Below the pieces are notes generated by a model, which saw only the letters and a list, made by a program, of their open reading frames with translations, was not told where the DNA came from and searched no databases. DNA of 64,000 bases from Chelativorans multitrophicus (GTDB taxonomy: Bacteria; Pseudomonadota; Alphaproteobacteria; Rhizobiales; Rhizobiaceae), in assembly GCF_011317445.1 (NCBI RefSeq), contig NZ_JAAAPL010000001.1, positions 1 through 64,000 of the forward strand, read 5' to 3'. Below, piece by piece: positions 1-9,000 of this stretch. How positions within the stretch are numbered: position 1 is the first letter of the stretch; every line of letters begins with the position of its first letter. The position numbers and the translations under genes are program-made.

Positions 1-20
1 TTTGAGAATCCGGCCACCAC

Positions 21-83
21 GATTCTCACAATAAAATGCCAAGTCCGGACGAAACCACCGTATTCTTACAATTAAGTGCCAAG
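21..83. repeat. Pair of imperfect 23-bp direct repeats, possible insertion-sequence end
   Basis: Two copies of a 23-bp sequence ending in TGCCAAG lie at 21-43 and 61-83 and agree at 19 of 23 positions. A 7-bp inverted pair (GAGAATC at 4-10, GATTCTC at 21-27) precedes the first. Multiple short subterminal repeats of this kind are typical of IS21-family ends, but no transposase is visible, so the assignment is only suggestive. Confidence 0.3.
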
Positions 84-192
84 CGACACCATGAAAGGTC
101 AGGCAGCGCGAGATCGCGATGCCCGGCCCAATAGCCTCCAGCCCCCGCCGCCAAAATGGCGGCGAGGGTGAGGCCAATTCGGCCCGCCCGGC

Positions 193-600
193 TCATGGCA
201 CGGCCTTGAACACGAGCTTGTTTTCGAGCGTGCCGGTCTCGCCCTGCACCTTGGCGCCGAGCGACAGCCGCCAGCCGCCCACCATCGAGATCTGCGCCTT
301 GAACCGATAGACGCCGGGCTCGGTCGACGGCATCGCTTCGATCGGCGCTGCCATCATCTCCATCCCATCGGGAGCCATATCGACACGCTGAGCAAAGATC
401 ACGGCATCCGGCACGGCTTTGCCCGAGCGCTTGTCGACCAGGCGCACGGCTATCACCGCTGCATTGCCTTGCTTGATCTCAGGCTGGACGAGCTGGAACT
501 CGTAGTCCTGAATTCCGGCCCAAGCGTTGGAGGAAAGGCCCGCAACAGCAAGGCCGATCAGCACCGCGGAGGCGGTGCGCTTCATTGCAAAAAACGTCAT
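193..600 (-). CDS. Secreted FixH/YtkA-like domain protein
   Basis: This 135-residue protein has an N-terminal signal peptide (charged start, hydrophobic stretch, SSNAWA cleavage region) followed by a single beta-rich domain. The pattern 'VRLVDKRSGKAVPDA...PSTEPGVYRFKAQISMVGGWRLSLGAKV' is that of YtkA/FixH-like periplasmic domains, often found beside copper and other heavy-metal transport genes. The start could be the ATG at 600 or the internal ATG at 585, which gives a more typical signal peptide. It lies downstream of, and in the same orientation as, the Met/Cys-rich gene ending at 733, so the two may form one unit. The family assignment is from pattern recognition; the metal role is inferred from neighbours. 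Confidence 0.7.
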   Translation of the reverse strand: MTFFAMKRTASAVLIGLAVAGLSSNAWAGIQDYEFQLVQPEIKQGNAAVIAVRLVDKRSGKAVPDAVIFAQRVDMAPDGMEMMAAPIEAMPSTEPGVYRFKAQISMVGGWRLSLGAKVQGETGTLENKLVFKAVP

Positions 601-732
601 TGTTTAATTCCCGAGTTTCATCGTTGATCCGTGCAGGCGCACGGCCGGGCTCGTGGCGAAAAGCCACGGCGCTTCGCCGCACGGCAGTCGGCCGCACGGC
701 GACAGACGGCTCAAAACGAGCCGGCGATGAAC

Positions 733-1098
733 TCAGGTTCTGGGAGGTCGTGGAGGGGGTGGTTCGGCCAGGAGATCGCGCGCGGCGTCATCCCAAGGCG
801 TGAGCACGGTCACAGGCACGAAAATAGCCCGATGGGATGCGCTGACCGCTGGCGCGTTCGGGAAACACTTGGCCACGCACAAAGTCGCCAACGGACACGA
901 CTTCTGGCAATCCGGCAGCGACTGTTTCTGCTGCGGACAGCAAGGCATGTCCTCTGTCATGCTGGCCATGCCTTCCATCGCCGCCATGGGCTCGGCATCC
1001 ATCATCGCCGCGGCCGATGGAGCAGCCATCGGCGCGATCAGAAGGCTCAGGACCGCCAGGATCGAGAGCAGACGGGGGAGCATGGGCCAGAATGTCAC
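733..1098 (-). CDS. Small secreted Met/Cys-rich protein, probably metal-related
   Basis: This 121-residue protein has a signal peptide (hydrophobic residues about 8-30), then a methionine-rich stretch (MMDAEPMAAMEGMASM) and a cysteine cluster with CC, C, C, C, C spacing between about residues 52 and 78, and a proline-rich tail. Met- and Cys-rich periplasmic proteins of this kind are common beside copper or heavy-metal efflux genes, but I recognise no named family. The start may be the ATG at 1098 or 1083. The next gene downstream is the YtkA/FixH-like protein, 132 bp away, in the same direction. Function is inferred only from composition and context. Confidence 0.6.
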   Translation of the reverse strand: MTFWPMLPRLLSILAVLSLLIAPMAAPSAAAMMDAEPMAAMEGMASMTEDMPCCPQQKQSLPDCQKSCPLATLCVAKCFPNAPAVSASHRAIFVPVTVLTPWDDAARDLLAEPPPPRPPRT

Positions 1099-1465
1099 GA
1101 GCGCAACTTCTCACATTGTGCGCTGCAAGAAAAGATGGCGAGGATCATATATGTGCCAGGAAGGCAGAACTGATTGCCGTGAGCAAATCTATCAGTCACT
1201 CAAATCGATTGAGGGATTCTAATTATTGATGAGTCGAGAGTGCTGCAGAGATTTTCTGGCACGCCGTTATCGTAGTTCACCTTGGGCAGCGGCGCCGCAT
1301 TGCCCCTTTATCGTTCGTGTTGTCGCCGTCAGGCGGACCAAGTCACCACAGGCCACATCGTTCGGGGGGGTGCGGGCCGATGCTCTGGCGCCACTGTCGA
1401 CTACCTGGATTTTCACCCGTGGCTACCATGGGCCCGCGCTGACGTGGCGGTCGTCGTGCTTGTGA
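1099..1465. other. Intergenic stretch, no convincing gene
   Basis: This 367-bp gap separates the Met/Cys-rich gene from the convergent end of the MerR-type regulator. Open frames exist on the plus strand (for example 1226-1465) but show no recognisable domain, signal peptide or good ribosome-binding site. It probably contains the promoter of the gene starting at 1098 and otherwise may be eroded sequence. Confidence 0.4.
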
Positions 1466-1879
1466 CTATTGGGTATCGGGCTGACCGGCCGAGTCAGCGA
1501 GAACTTCGATGATCCGGCAATTTGCGACGTTCCCGTTGTCGCACTCATCGATCATCCGGGTTAGCTCGGTCCGAAGTCCAAGTAGCCGCCGGATGCGGCT
1601 CTCGACGGTCTCGAGCTGATCGGCGGCGATCCGGCTCACCTGCTCACACGACGCTTCGGGCACCTCCTGCAGAGAGAGCATCGTCTTGATGGCAGCGATG
1701 TCGAAGCCGAGGTCCCTGGCATGGCGGATGAACGTCAGCCGCCGAACATCGTCCGCTGCGTAGAGGCGCCTTCCACTTTCGGTTCTCGGCGGTGGGGGAA
1801 TGAGCATAATCCGCTCATAGTAGCGGATCGTCTCGATATTGACGCCAGTGCGCTTGGACAAAGCTCCGATGGTGAACAT
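1466..1879 (-). CDS. MerR-family heavy-metal-responsive regulator (PbrR/CadR-like)
   Basis: This 137-residue regulator has an N-terminal MerR winged helix ('IGALSKRTGVNIETIRYYER'), a long dimerisation helix and a C-terminal metal loop. Three cysteines at residues 78, 113 and 121 match the three-cysteine arrangement of Hg/Pb/Cd-sensing MerR proteins: one at the start of the dimer helix and two near the end in a C-x7-C loop. I chose the ATG at 1879 because the MerR fold begins there; the open frame continues upstream without supporting homology. A MerR-type dyad lies 10 bp upstream of this start, implying autoregulation. The nearby ATPase and CDF genes suggest Pb, Cd or Zn as inducer. The exact metal cannot be read from sequence. 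Confidence 0.88.
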   Translation of the reverse strand: MFTIGALSKRTGVNIETIRYYERIMLIPPPPRTESGRRLYAADDVRRLTFIRHARDLGFDIAAIKTMLSLQEVPEASCEQVSRIAADQLETVESRIRRLLGLRTELTRMIDECDNGNVANCRIIEVLADSAGQPDTQ

Positions 1880-1888
1880 CAACAACAA

Positions 1889-1907
1889 TTCTTTAGTGGC
1901 TACAGAA
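1889..1907. promoter_or_regulatory. MerR-type operator upstream of its regulator gene
   Basis: The plus strand reads TTCTTTAGTGGCTACAGAA, an almost perfect dyad differing by one base from the operator at 5997-6015. It lies just upstream of the regulator start at 1879, so it probably mediates autoregulation. Confidence 0.75.
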
Positions 1908-2100
1908 TTCGATATAGCAAGCGGCCGAGGGCATGTGAAGCGCGAACGATGGGAGGCGAGCAAGTCATAGAAATGCACGCATACAGCGATCCCGCGGAAG
2001 CGGCCGCTAGTGCAGCCTGATGGCGTGTTGGGGTGCAACTCGTGAAGCCATAGCAGAGCATGGCCGTCCGCAGGCGGGCCGCGATAGTGATCTTTAGGGG

Positions 2101-2131
2101 TTGATTCTGTAGTGGCCACAGGAAGTAGATA
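2101..2131 (+). promoter_or_regulatory. MerR-type promoter/operator for the ligase-CDF-P450 operon
   Basis: A -35-like TTGATT (2101-2106) is followed by the dyad CTGTAGTGGCCACAG (2107-2121) and a -10-like TAGATA (2126-2131), giving the overlong 19-bp spacer characteristic of MerR-activated promoters. The layout closely resembles known cadA/pbrA promoters. The next start codon on this strand is at 2168. Confidence 0.75.
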
Positions 2132-2167
2132 TAGCGATTGGTTGGAGGTGTGTGAACCTGACAAATT

Positions 2168-3538
2168 ATGACCGAGCATGTCGTAAGCCTGATCTGGGAC
2201 GCCTGGCGCACTCGGAAGAAGGGGGTGGGCGCAATCGCGCAACGCCAGCGTGCCCGTCTCGCCGACATAGTCGCCCATGCCCGGGCCAACTCCCCGCACT
2301 ACCGTGAGCTGTACCGTGATCTGCCGGATCTGGTTGAAAGCGTCCAGCAGCTCCCGGTCACCGACAAGAAGATGCTCATGGAGCGCTTCGACGACTGGTG
2401 CACCGACCGCGCCGTCACGCTCGAGGCTACAGAAGCGCTCGTCGACGATCCCAGCCGGATCGGAGAGTGGTTCCTCGGAAAATATACCGTAATGACCACC
2501 TCCGGTACGACCGGCCGCCGCGGGATCTTCCTGGTCGACGATCACACGATGGCGGTCGTGACTGCCATGATGCTCCGCTGGATCGGCGATTGGCTCGGCC
2601 CGAGCGACTTCCTTAAAATCATCGCCCGCCGCGGGCGGATGGCAATGGTGATGGCGACCGGCGGCCACTTTGCGTCAGCCGTTGCCGCCGCGCGCCTGAA
2701 GCAGCGGCGCGGCAGCCGCATCGAAGTGCTTTCAGCACATATGCCAACGGCCGAACTTGTCGCGCAGCTGAACCGCTTTCAACCTGCTCTGCTGACGCCC
2801 TATGCCAGCATGGCCGCGCTGCTCGCCGACGAGCAGGAGGCCGGCCGGCTCGATATCCATCCTGTGCTGCTGGCTCTCTCGGCCGAGGGGCTGCCGCAGG
2901 CTGAGTACGGCCGAATTGCTCGCGTGTTCAACGCGAAGATCGGCAACAGCTACGCCGCCTCGGAATGTATGTTTCTGAGTGCCATGTGCGACGAAGGCTG
3001 GCTGCACATCAACGCCGACTGGGTGGCGTTCGAGCCGGTCGACGCCGACTACCGCGCGGTCGCTCCAGGCGAGCAGTCACACACTGTCCTGATCAGCAAT
3101 CTCGCCAACCGCGTGCAGCCGATCCTGCGCTACGACCTCGGCGACAGTGTGCTGCAGCGGCCCGATCCATGCCCCTGCGGCAATCCCTTGCCCGCAATTC
3201 GCGTACAGGGGCGCTCCGCCGACGTTCTCACGTTCCGCACGCCAGGCGGCGAAGTCAGGCTGCCTCCGCTGGCGCTTAGCCAGGCCATTGAGTCAATCCG
3301 CGGCGTGACACTTTTCCAGATCGCGCAGTCCGACCCGGACGGACTTGAATTACGGCTGCAAATCGCGCCGGCGGCGAATGCAGACGCCGTTTGGCGCGAG
3401 GCCGAAGCAGGTCTGCGAAAGGTGCTTGGCGAACACGGGCTTGAACGCGTGGCTATCAGGCGCGGCGGCGAACCGCCGGAACAGGGTCGGGGCGGAAAAT
3501 TCCGGGAGGTCATTCCGCTCTCGGGTGGGCGCTCGTGA
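2168..3538 (+). CDS. PaaK/CapK-like adenylate-forming enzyme
   Basis: This 456-residue protein belongs to the phenylacetate-CoA ligase / coenzyme F390 synthetase-like branch of adenylate-forming enzymes. Visible signatures are the ATP-binding loop 'TSGTTGRRG' near residue 112, the aromatic/acidic segment 'GNSYAASE' near 260, and 'RYDLGDSV...CPCG' near 320-340 where the ATP ribose is bound. These enzymes activate a carboxylic acid as an acyl-AMP, often passing it to CoA. The substrate cannot be told. It is the first gene after a MerR-type promoter, and is followed by a small membrane protein, a cation exporter and a CYP152 P450, so it may act in metal-induced lipid or small-molecule chemistry. 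That link is inference. Confidence 0.8.
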   Translation: MTEHVVSLIWDAWRTRKKGVGAIAQRQRARLADIVAHARANSPHYRELYRDLPDLVESVQQLPVTDKKMLMERFDDWCTDRAVTLEATEALVDDPSRIGEWFLGKYTVMTTSGTTGRRGIFLVDDHTMAVVTAMMLRWIGDWLGPSDFLKIIARRGRMAMVMATGGHFASAVAAARLKQRRGSRIEVLSAHMPTAELVAQLNRFQPALLTPYASMAALLADEQEAGRLDIHPVLLALSAEGLPQAEYGRIARVFNAKIGNSYAASECMFLSAMCDEGWLHINADWVAFEPVDADYRAVAPGEQSHTVLISNLANRVQPILRYDLGDSVLQRPDPCPCGNPLPAIRVQGRSADVLTFRTPGGEVRLPPLALSQAIESIRGVTLFQIAQSDPDGLELRLQIAPAANADAVWREAEAGLRKVLGEHGLERVAIRRGGEPPEQGRGGKFREVIPLSGGRS

Positions 3539-3559
3539 AGCGGGTTCGAGGAGACGTCG

Positions 3560-3757
3560 ATGAAAGGGAAGGAAATTGCCAAGTTCTTTGCGGGCTTAGC
3601 AGCCAATCAGGTGCTCACCCGTGGAGTCTTGGCCACTGCGGGCGTTCAGTTCAGTCTGTTTGGGATCACCTATAACCAGCGGCTGAACACGATCGCCGTT
3701 GTCGTTTGGGGGATCATTCTTCTGCTGCTCATCTACTATGCCTGGGTCAGGAGATGA
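3560..3757 (+). CDS. Small membrane protein of unknown function
   Basis: This 65-residue protein has a hydrophobic segment near residues 20-35 and a strong transmembrane helix at about 45-61 ('TIAVVVWGIILLLLIYYAW') with a positively charged C-terminus, suggesting a bitopic or two-helix membrane peptide. It starts 21 bp after the ligase gene with a GAGGAGACG-type ribosome-binding site, and lies 47 bp before the CDF transporter, consistent with operon membership. I recognise no family; an accessory role in the transporter or ligase system is possible but unsupported. Confidence 0.65.
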   Translation: MKGKEIAKFFAGLAANQVLTRGVLATAGVQFSLFGITYNQRLNTIAVVVWGIILLLLIYYAWVRR

Positions 3758-3804
3758 CGAGCACGAGCAAGTGTGACACGTCTACAGAGGGCGAGACATG
3801 AACC

Positions 3805-4431
3805 ATGCCTAGTGACGAAGAAACAGAGATACGTCTTGATGCTCGCGATGCCGAGGAACGGCGCACTCTGTGGTGGGTACTCGGGATTAACTTCACGCAG
3901 GTCTTGGTAGCCGGTGCCGTTGGCGTGCTTGCGGATTCCACGGGCCTGCTCGGTGCCGCACTCGACAATCTGGGGGACGCCGCTGTTTATGCGGTCAGTC
4001 TCTATGCGGTCGGCCGCACGGTCATTACCAAGGCACGTGCCGCAAACCTGTCCGGCATTCTTCTGATCCTCCTTGCCTTCGGTTTGCTTGTAGAAGTCTT
4101 GCGTCGGTTTTTCGCGGGAGCCGAGCCAATCGGGCTCGCGATGATCATCACGGCGCTCGCGAACGCGGCTACCAATTTGCTCTGCCTTCGCCTTTTGCGA
4201 GCGCATCGTGCGCATGGTGTGCACTTCAAGGCGTCGTGGATTTTTACGACGAACGACATGCTGGCCAATGCGGGCATCGTCCTTTCCGGTCTCTTGGTGA
4301 TGTTTCTGAAGTCTCCCGTCCCCGATCTCGTGATCGGGGTTCTGATCGTCGGAATCGTCCTCAAAGGAGGGTGGGAGATTCTCAAGGAGGCGCGTGAAGC
4401 CCGCGATTCTGCACAGGGAGACAGAGGATGA
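3805..4431 (+). CDS. Cation diffusion facilitator family transporter, short form
   Basis: This 208-residue integral membrane protein carries about six hydrophobic segments arranged like the CDF (ZnT/CzcD/YiiP) transmembrane domain. The metal-site signatures are recognisable: D-x3-D in 'LDNLGDAA' of the second helix and a polar 'TNDMLANAG' motif in the fifth, where YiiP has H-x3-D. It lacks the usual C-terminal cytoplasmic ferredoxin-like domain, ending soon after the sixth helix with a short charged tail. CDF proteins exchange protons for Zn, Cd, Co or related divalent cations at the inner membrane. Its place after a metal-responsive promoter fits export. Metal specificity is not determinable. 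Confidence 0.82.
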   Translation: MPSDEETEIRLDARDAEERRTLWWVLGINFTQVLVAGAVGVLADSTGLLGAALDNLGDAAVYAVSLYAVGRTVITKARAANLSGILLILLAFGLLVEVLRRFFAGAEPIGLAMIITALANAATNLLCLRLLRAHRAHGVHFKASWIFTTNDMLANAGIVLSGLLVMFLKSPVPDLVIGVLIVGIVLKGGWEILKEAREARDSAQGDRG

Positions 4432-4515
4432 CCAAACGTCCCCTGTGGACCCATAACCATGCGTTTGCCTCCAGGAGGCCGGAGGATCTCGCCGAACGGG
4501 ATTTGGAGAGCCGCA

Positions 4516-5763
4516 ATGCCCCGGATTCCACGTGACAGAAGCCTGGACTCGACGATCGCCCTGATGGGTGATCCCTATAGATTTATCTCCAACCGGAGTC
4601 GGCGCTATCGATCGGACCTGTTTGAAACGCGGCTTCTGCTGCGGAAGACCATCTGTATGACGGGCCCGGAAGCGGCCCAGCTGTTCTACGATCCGAGTCG
4701 CTTCGTACGCACTGGTGCGATGCCTAAGGCGATCCAGAAGACGTTGCTCGGCGTGGGTGGCGTGCAGGGCCTCGACGACGACGCCCACCGGCATCGCAAG
4801 CAGATGTTCATGTCGCTGATGACACCCGAGCGGATCGAGCAGCTCGTCCAGCTGACCGCGGCCGAGTGGCAGATCCGAGTGCTCAAGTGGGGATCGATGG
4901 ACGAGGTCGTGCTCTATCCAGAGCTCCACTTGCTTCTGACACGCGCGGTCTGTGCCTGGGCCGGCGTGCCGCTGGCGGATTCAGAGGTCGACGCGCGGAC
5001 CAAGGAGATTGCCGCGTTGTTTGACCATGCGGGTGCGGTCGGACTTAGACATTTGTGGTCGCGGTGGGCCCGAAAACAGGCTGATCGTTGGATAGCGGAT
5101 ATCATCGATCAGATTCGCAGTGGCCGTATCCGCCCGCCCGAACAGTCGGCCGCCCACATCATTGCGTGGCATAGGGATCTGAATGGTGAGTTGCTGACGC
5201 CCCAGATCGCCGCTGTCGAGCTGATCAATGTGATCAGGCCGACGGTTGCCGTCTCGGTTTACATGCTTTTCGTCGCCCACGCATTGCACGCGCATCCCAA
5301 AATTCGAGAGAGGCTTCAGGCTGACGAGGACAGCTACTCCCGCCGTTTCGTCCAGGAGGTTCGCCGGTACTATCCTTTTTTCCCGGCAGTCGCTGCACGG
5401 ACGCGGCAGGCATTCGATTGGAACGGATATCAATTCACCGCAGGTCGACGCGTTCTCCTCGATCTATACGGCACCAACCAGGACCCCCGAACCTGGAAGA
5501 GACCGGAGGAGTTCGAGCCCGAGCGATTCCGCCATTGGGACGAGAGCCCATTCAATTTCATCCCGCAGGGCGGCGGAGACCACTATGTTAATCATCGCTG
5601 TCCTGGCGAATGGATCGCAATCGAGCTCATGAAGCTGACTGCGGATTTCCTCTCGCGATCCATGAGCTATGAGGTGCCGCAGCAAGACCTGCGGATTGAC
5701 TGGTCGCGGCTGCCCGCATTGCCGCGTAGCCGGTTCGTCATTAGGAATGTCAGGGAGAGCTAA
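4516..5763 (+). CDS. Cytochrome P450 of the CYP152 type, fatty-acid peroxygenase
   Basis: This 415-residue protein shows the CYP152 hallmark heme-binding loop 'FIPQGGGDHYVNHRCPGEW', with the cysteine ligand at residue 362. It also has the Arg241-Pro242 pair in the I helix that binds the substrate carboxylate in H2O2-using P450s such as P450-BSbeta and SPalpha. Gln84 occupies the position that is Gln in hydroxylating peroxygenases and His in the decarboxylase OleT, so hydroxylation rather than alkene formation is expected. I chose the ATG at 4516 over the upstream start at 4459 because GGAGAG precedes it by 5 bases and the family begins here. It is the last gene of the metal-responsive operon, an unusual context for a CYP152. 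Confidence 0.88.
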   Translation: MPRIPRDRSLDSTIALMGDPYRFISNRSRRYRSDLFETRLLLRKTICMTGPEAAQLFYDPSRFVRTGAMPKAIQKTLLGVGGVQGLDDDAHRHRKQMFMSLMTPERIEQLVQLTAAEWQIRVLKWGSMDEVVLYPELHLLLTRAVCAWAGVPLADSEVDARTKEIAALFDHAGAVGLRHLWSRWARKQADRWIADIIDQIRSGRIRPPEQSAAHIIAWHRDLNGELLTPQIAAVELINVIRPTVAVSVYMLFVAHALHAHPKIRERLQADEDSYSRRFVQEVRRYYPFFPAVAARTRQAFDWNGYQFTAGRRVLLDLYGTNQDPRTWKRPEEFEPERFRHWDESPFNFIPQGGGDHYVNHRCPGEWIAIELMKLTADFLSRSMSYEVPQQDLRIDWSRLPALPRSRFVIRNVRES

Positions 5764-5992
5764 AGCGAAGGACACACCGAGGCCCGTGTAAATTTCTTGG
5801 TGTGCGCCCAACACGCATCTTGCCGGGATGATCCGATCTGGACGGGTGCTGGCGCTACTTGAGATCGTGCGCTGCTATGAGCGCCTCGATATCCCCACTG
5901 AACTGGCTTGGGGACCGGTAATAATCGGGCTGGCGCGTTGGTTGAGGCGTCATCCGCCGGACCTCTATGGATCAGCTTCGCCGCGGCGCCCC
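5764..5992. other. Intergenic region upstream of the metal ATPase promoter
   Basis: This stretch separates the P450 gene from the ATPase promoter. It contains a 58-codon open frame (5828-6004) that would run through the -35 element and stop inside the operator; it lacks a good ribosome-binding site and matches no family I know. I see no clear terminator after the P450. Confidence 0.4.
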
Positions 5993-6023
5993 TTGATTCT
6001 GTAGTGGCTACAGAATGTATGGT
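5993..6023 (+). promoter_or_regulatory. MerR-type promoter/operator of the metal ATPase
   Basis: TTGATT (5993-5998), the dyad CTGTAGTGGCTACAG (5999-6013) and TATGGT (6018-6023) give a 19-bp spacer, the configuration activated by MerR-type regulators through DNA untwisting. It is the best-formed of the four copies in this window and is about 60 bp upstream of the ATPase start. Confidence 0.82.
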
Positions 6024-6082
6024 TCAAAGAGTACGTGAACGCTCGGGAGCCGAGCTCGAATTGCGACAGCAAGGAGATATTA

Positions 6083-9000
6083 ATGAAAGTTGATGCCGCG
6101 GCGACGGGCACTGCCGGCTCACTCCGGTTCAAGGTCGACGGCCTTGATTGCCAAAACGAGGTCCGCGCGCTTCGCACAGCGGTAGGTCCCGTTGTGGGCG
6201 GTGACGACAAACTGTCCTTCCACACCCAAGCGGGCGTTATGGAGGTGCTGTCCGGGAACCCTTCGGAGCTCGATGCCATTCAGCGGGCGGTTGCTACGAC
6301 TGGAATGCGAGCGCATCTTCTGCCGGAGGAGGCAGCGCGGCAAGCCGCACCGACACTCCTGTTCCGGGTCGAGGGGCTCGACTGCAAGAACGAAGTCGCG
6401 GCGCTCAAGCGCGAAATCGGCCCGCTGGTCGGCGGCGACGCTTGGCTAATGTTTGACGCGACGAAAGGGCTCATGACCGTGGCCCCGCAGCGAAAGGCGA
6501 CGGTCGACGATATAATCGGCCACGTGGCCCGGACCGGAATGCGGGCTTCACTCGTCGTGGAGGGTGCAGCCGAGGCAATGCTCTTTCGGGTCCAGGGCCT
6601 CGACTGCAAGAACGAGGTGGCGGCGCTCACGCGGGAACTCACACCGCTCGTCGGCGAAAGCAAACTCGCTTTTGACACCGCCGAAGGCACGATGACGGTG
6701 GCCCCCCAGAGCCGAGCGGCGGCAGACCTGATCGCCCAAGCCGTGGCTCGAACGGGCATGCGCGCCGAACTATGGGCGCCGCAGGCGGCCTCACCCGCTC
6801 CAGCCCAGCCCGCCGTGGTACATGAGGGTTCGGCGTGCGGCTGCGGCGCAGAGGTGCAAGAGGTCTTCAGCCCGCCGATCCCGACCCACTTACCCGGTCA
6901 GGTCGTGTTTCGCATTCATGGCATGGATTGTGCCGACGAGATCGCGGCCTTGAAGCGGGAGGTTGGGCCGCTCGTCGGGGAAGACAAGCTCGCTTTTGAT
7001 CTCCTCAACGGCCGCATGTCGATCGACGTGACACCGGATTCCGTGCTCGAAGCCCGTATCGAAAAGGCGGTGGCTCGCGCCGGCCTACGCGCGGAGCCGT
7101 GGATCGAAGGTGGCATTAGCGAAGCCGCACAGATCGAAGAGCGCCGCAAGCGGGTGCAGTCGTGGCTGACAACCGCAAGCGGCGTGCTCACCGCGCTGGG
7201 CTTCGCGGTCCACGCTTGGCTCGGGGGCGGCGTCATAGCGGCTTTCGAGGCAGGCGAACATGCCATGGGCACAACCCCGTTGCCGAGCATGGTTCTCTAC
7301 GCGGTCGCCGTGCTCTGTGCCGCGCGCTACGTCGGGCCCAAGGCTTGGCTCGCGGCGAAGCGACTTCGACCCGACATGAATCTGCTGATGGTGGTTGCGG
7401 TCGCGGGCGCGATCGGCATCGGCGCCTGGTTCGAGGCCGCCACCGTTTCGTTCTTTTTTGCATTGGCGCTGGCGCTCGAGGCCTGGAGCCTTGGTCGCGC
7501 GCGCCGGGCAGTTGCCGCCCTTATGGAACTCGCGCCGCCGACGGCACGCGTCAAACTTGAAGACGGCTCCGAGCGCGACGTGCCGGCGGCCGAGGTGCGA
7601 GTCGGCGCGCGGATCATAATCCGGCCGGGAGACAAGGTGCCGCTCGACGGCCGGGTTGCCGCTGGCGAGAGTGAGGTCAACCAGGCACCGATCACCGGTG
7701 AAAGCGTGCCGGTATTCAAGGCAGAAGGCGACGACGTCTTTGCCGGGACCATCAACGGTGAGGGTGCAATCGAGGTCGTGACCACCAAAGCGGCGAATGA
7801 CACGACGCTTGCCCAGATTATCCGCATGGTCGGTTCGGCGCAGAGCCGACGCGCGCCCAGTGAGCAATGGGTGGAGAAATTCGCGCGCGTCTACACACCC
7901 GTCGTGATGGTACTCGCCGTTGCGATTTTTCTCGCTCCGCCCTTGCTCTTTGGCGGTGCCTGGGACGTCTGGTTCTACCGGGCTCTCGTGCTCCTCGTGA
8001 TCGCTTGCCCCTGCGCGCTCGTGATTTCGACCCCGGTGACGATCGTCGCGGCACTCGCCGGCGCGGCAAAGCAGGGTGTCTTGGTAAAGGGCGGCACCCA
8101 TCTCGAGACGCCTGCGCACCTCAAGGCGATTGCCTTGGACAAGACGGGCACGCTCACCGAAGGACGACCGCAGGTCGTCGAGATTGTGCCGCTTCGAGGG
8201 CGCAGCGAAACTGAGCTCCTCGGCTTGGCCGCCGCCCTGGAGGCGCGCAGCGGACATCCGATCGCTCGCGCCATCCTGGCGAAAGCCGCCGAACTGAAAA
8301 TCGCCGCCGAGCCTGCCGAGGCTGTCCAAGCTATCACTGGCCGAGGGGTCAGCGGGCGCGTGGCCGGTCGCGAGATGTGGCTCGGCTCGCGCCGCTACCT
8401 TGAGGAGCGCGGTGTCAATTCTGCTGAGGTTCTGCAGCGGGCAGATGCGCTTTCGAGCGCCGGTCGCACTATCGTCGCGGTCGGCGATGGTCGGGACGTC
8501 TGGGGACTCGTTGCCGTCGCCGATGCGGTCAGGCCGGAGGCCAAGGACATTGTCACGGCGCTGCACCGCGCCGGGATCGGACACGTTGTGATGCTCACTG
8601 GAGACAATCGCGCGACAGCCGAGGCGATTGCGAAGCAGACGGGCATCGACGAGGTCCAGGCAGAACTTCTACCTGGCGACAAGGTGGCGGCGGTCGAGGA
8701 TTTGGTGCGGCGCTACGGATCGGTGGCGATGGTCGGCGACGGAGTCAATGACGCTCCCGCGATGGGGCGCGCCAATCTCGGCATCGCCATGGGTGCCATG
8801 GGCAGCGACGCCGCCATTGAAACGGCCGATGTTGCCCTCATGTCAGACGATCTTTCGAAACTTCCTTGGCTGGTGCGCCATTCGCGCGCGACGCTCGCCG
8901 TCATCCGACAAAACGTTGCCTTCTCGATCGCTGTGAAGCTCTTGTTCACAGCGCTGACGGTGATTGGTCTCGCATCGCTCTGGGGTGCTATCGCGGCGGA

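Noticed and set aside
1226-1465. Plus-strand open frame between the small secreted gene and the MerR regulator
   Set aside because: It has atypical composition and no domain, and no ribosome-binding site.
5828-6004. 58-codon open frame upstream of the metal ATPase
   Set aside because: It runs through the -35 element into the operator, lacks a ribosome-binding site and resembles no known protein.
7085-8584. Long minus-strand frame opposite the metal ATPase
   Set aside because: It is an antisense shadow of high-GC coding sequence with no recognisable domain.
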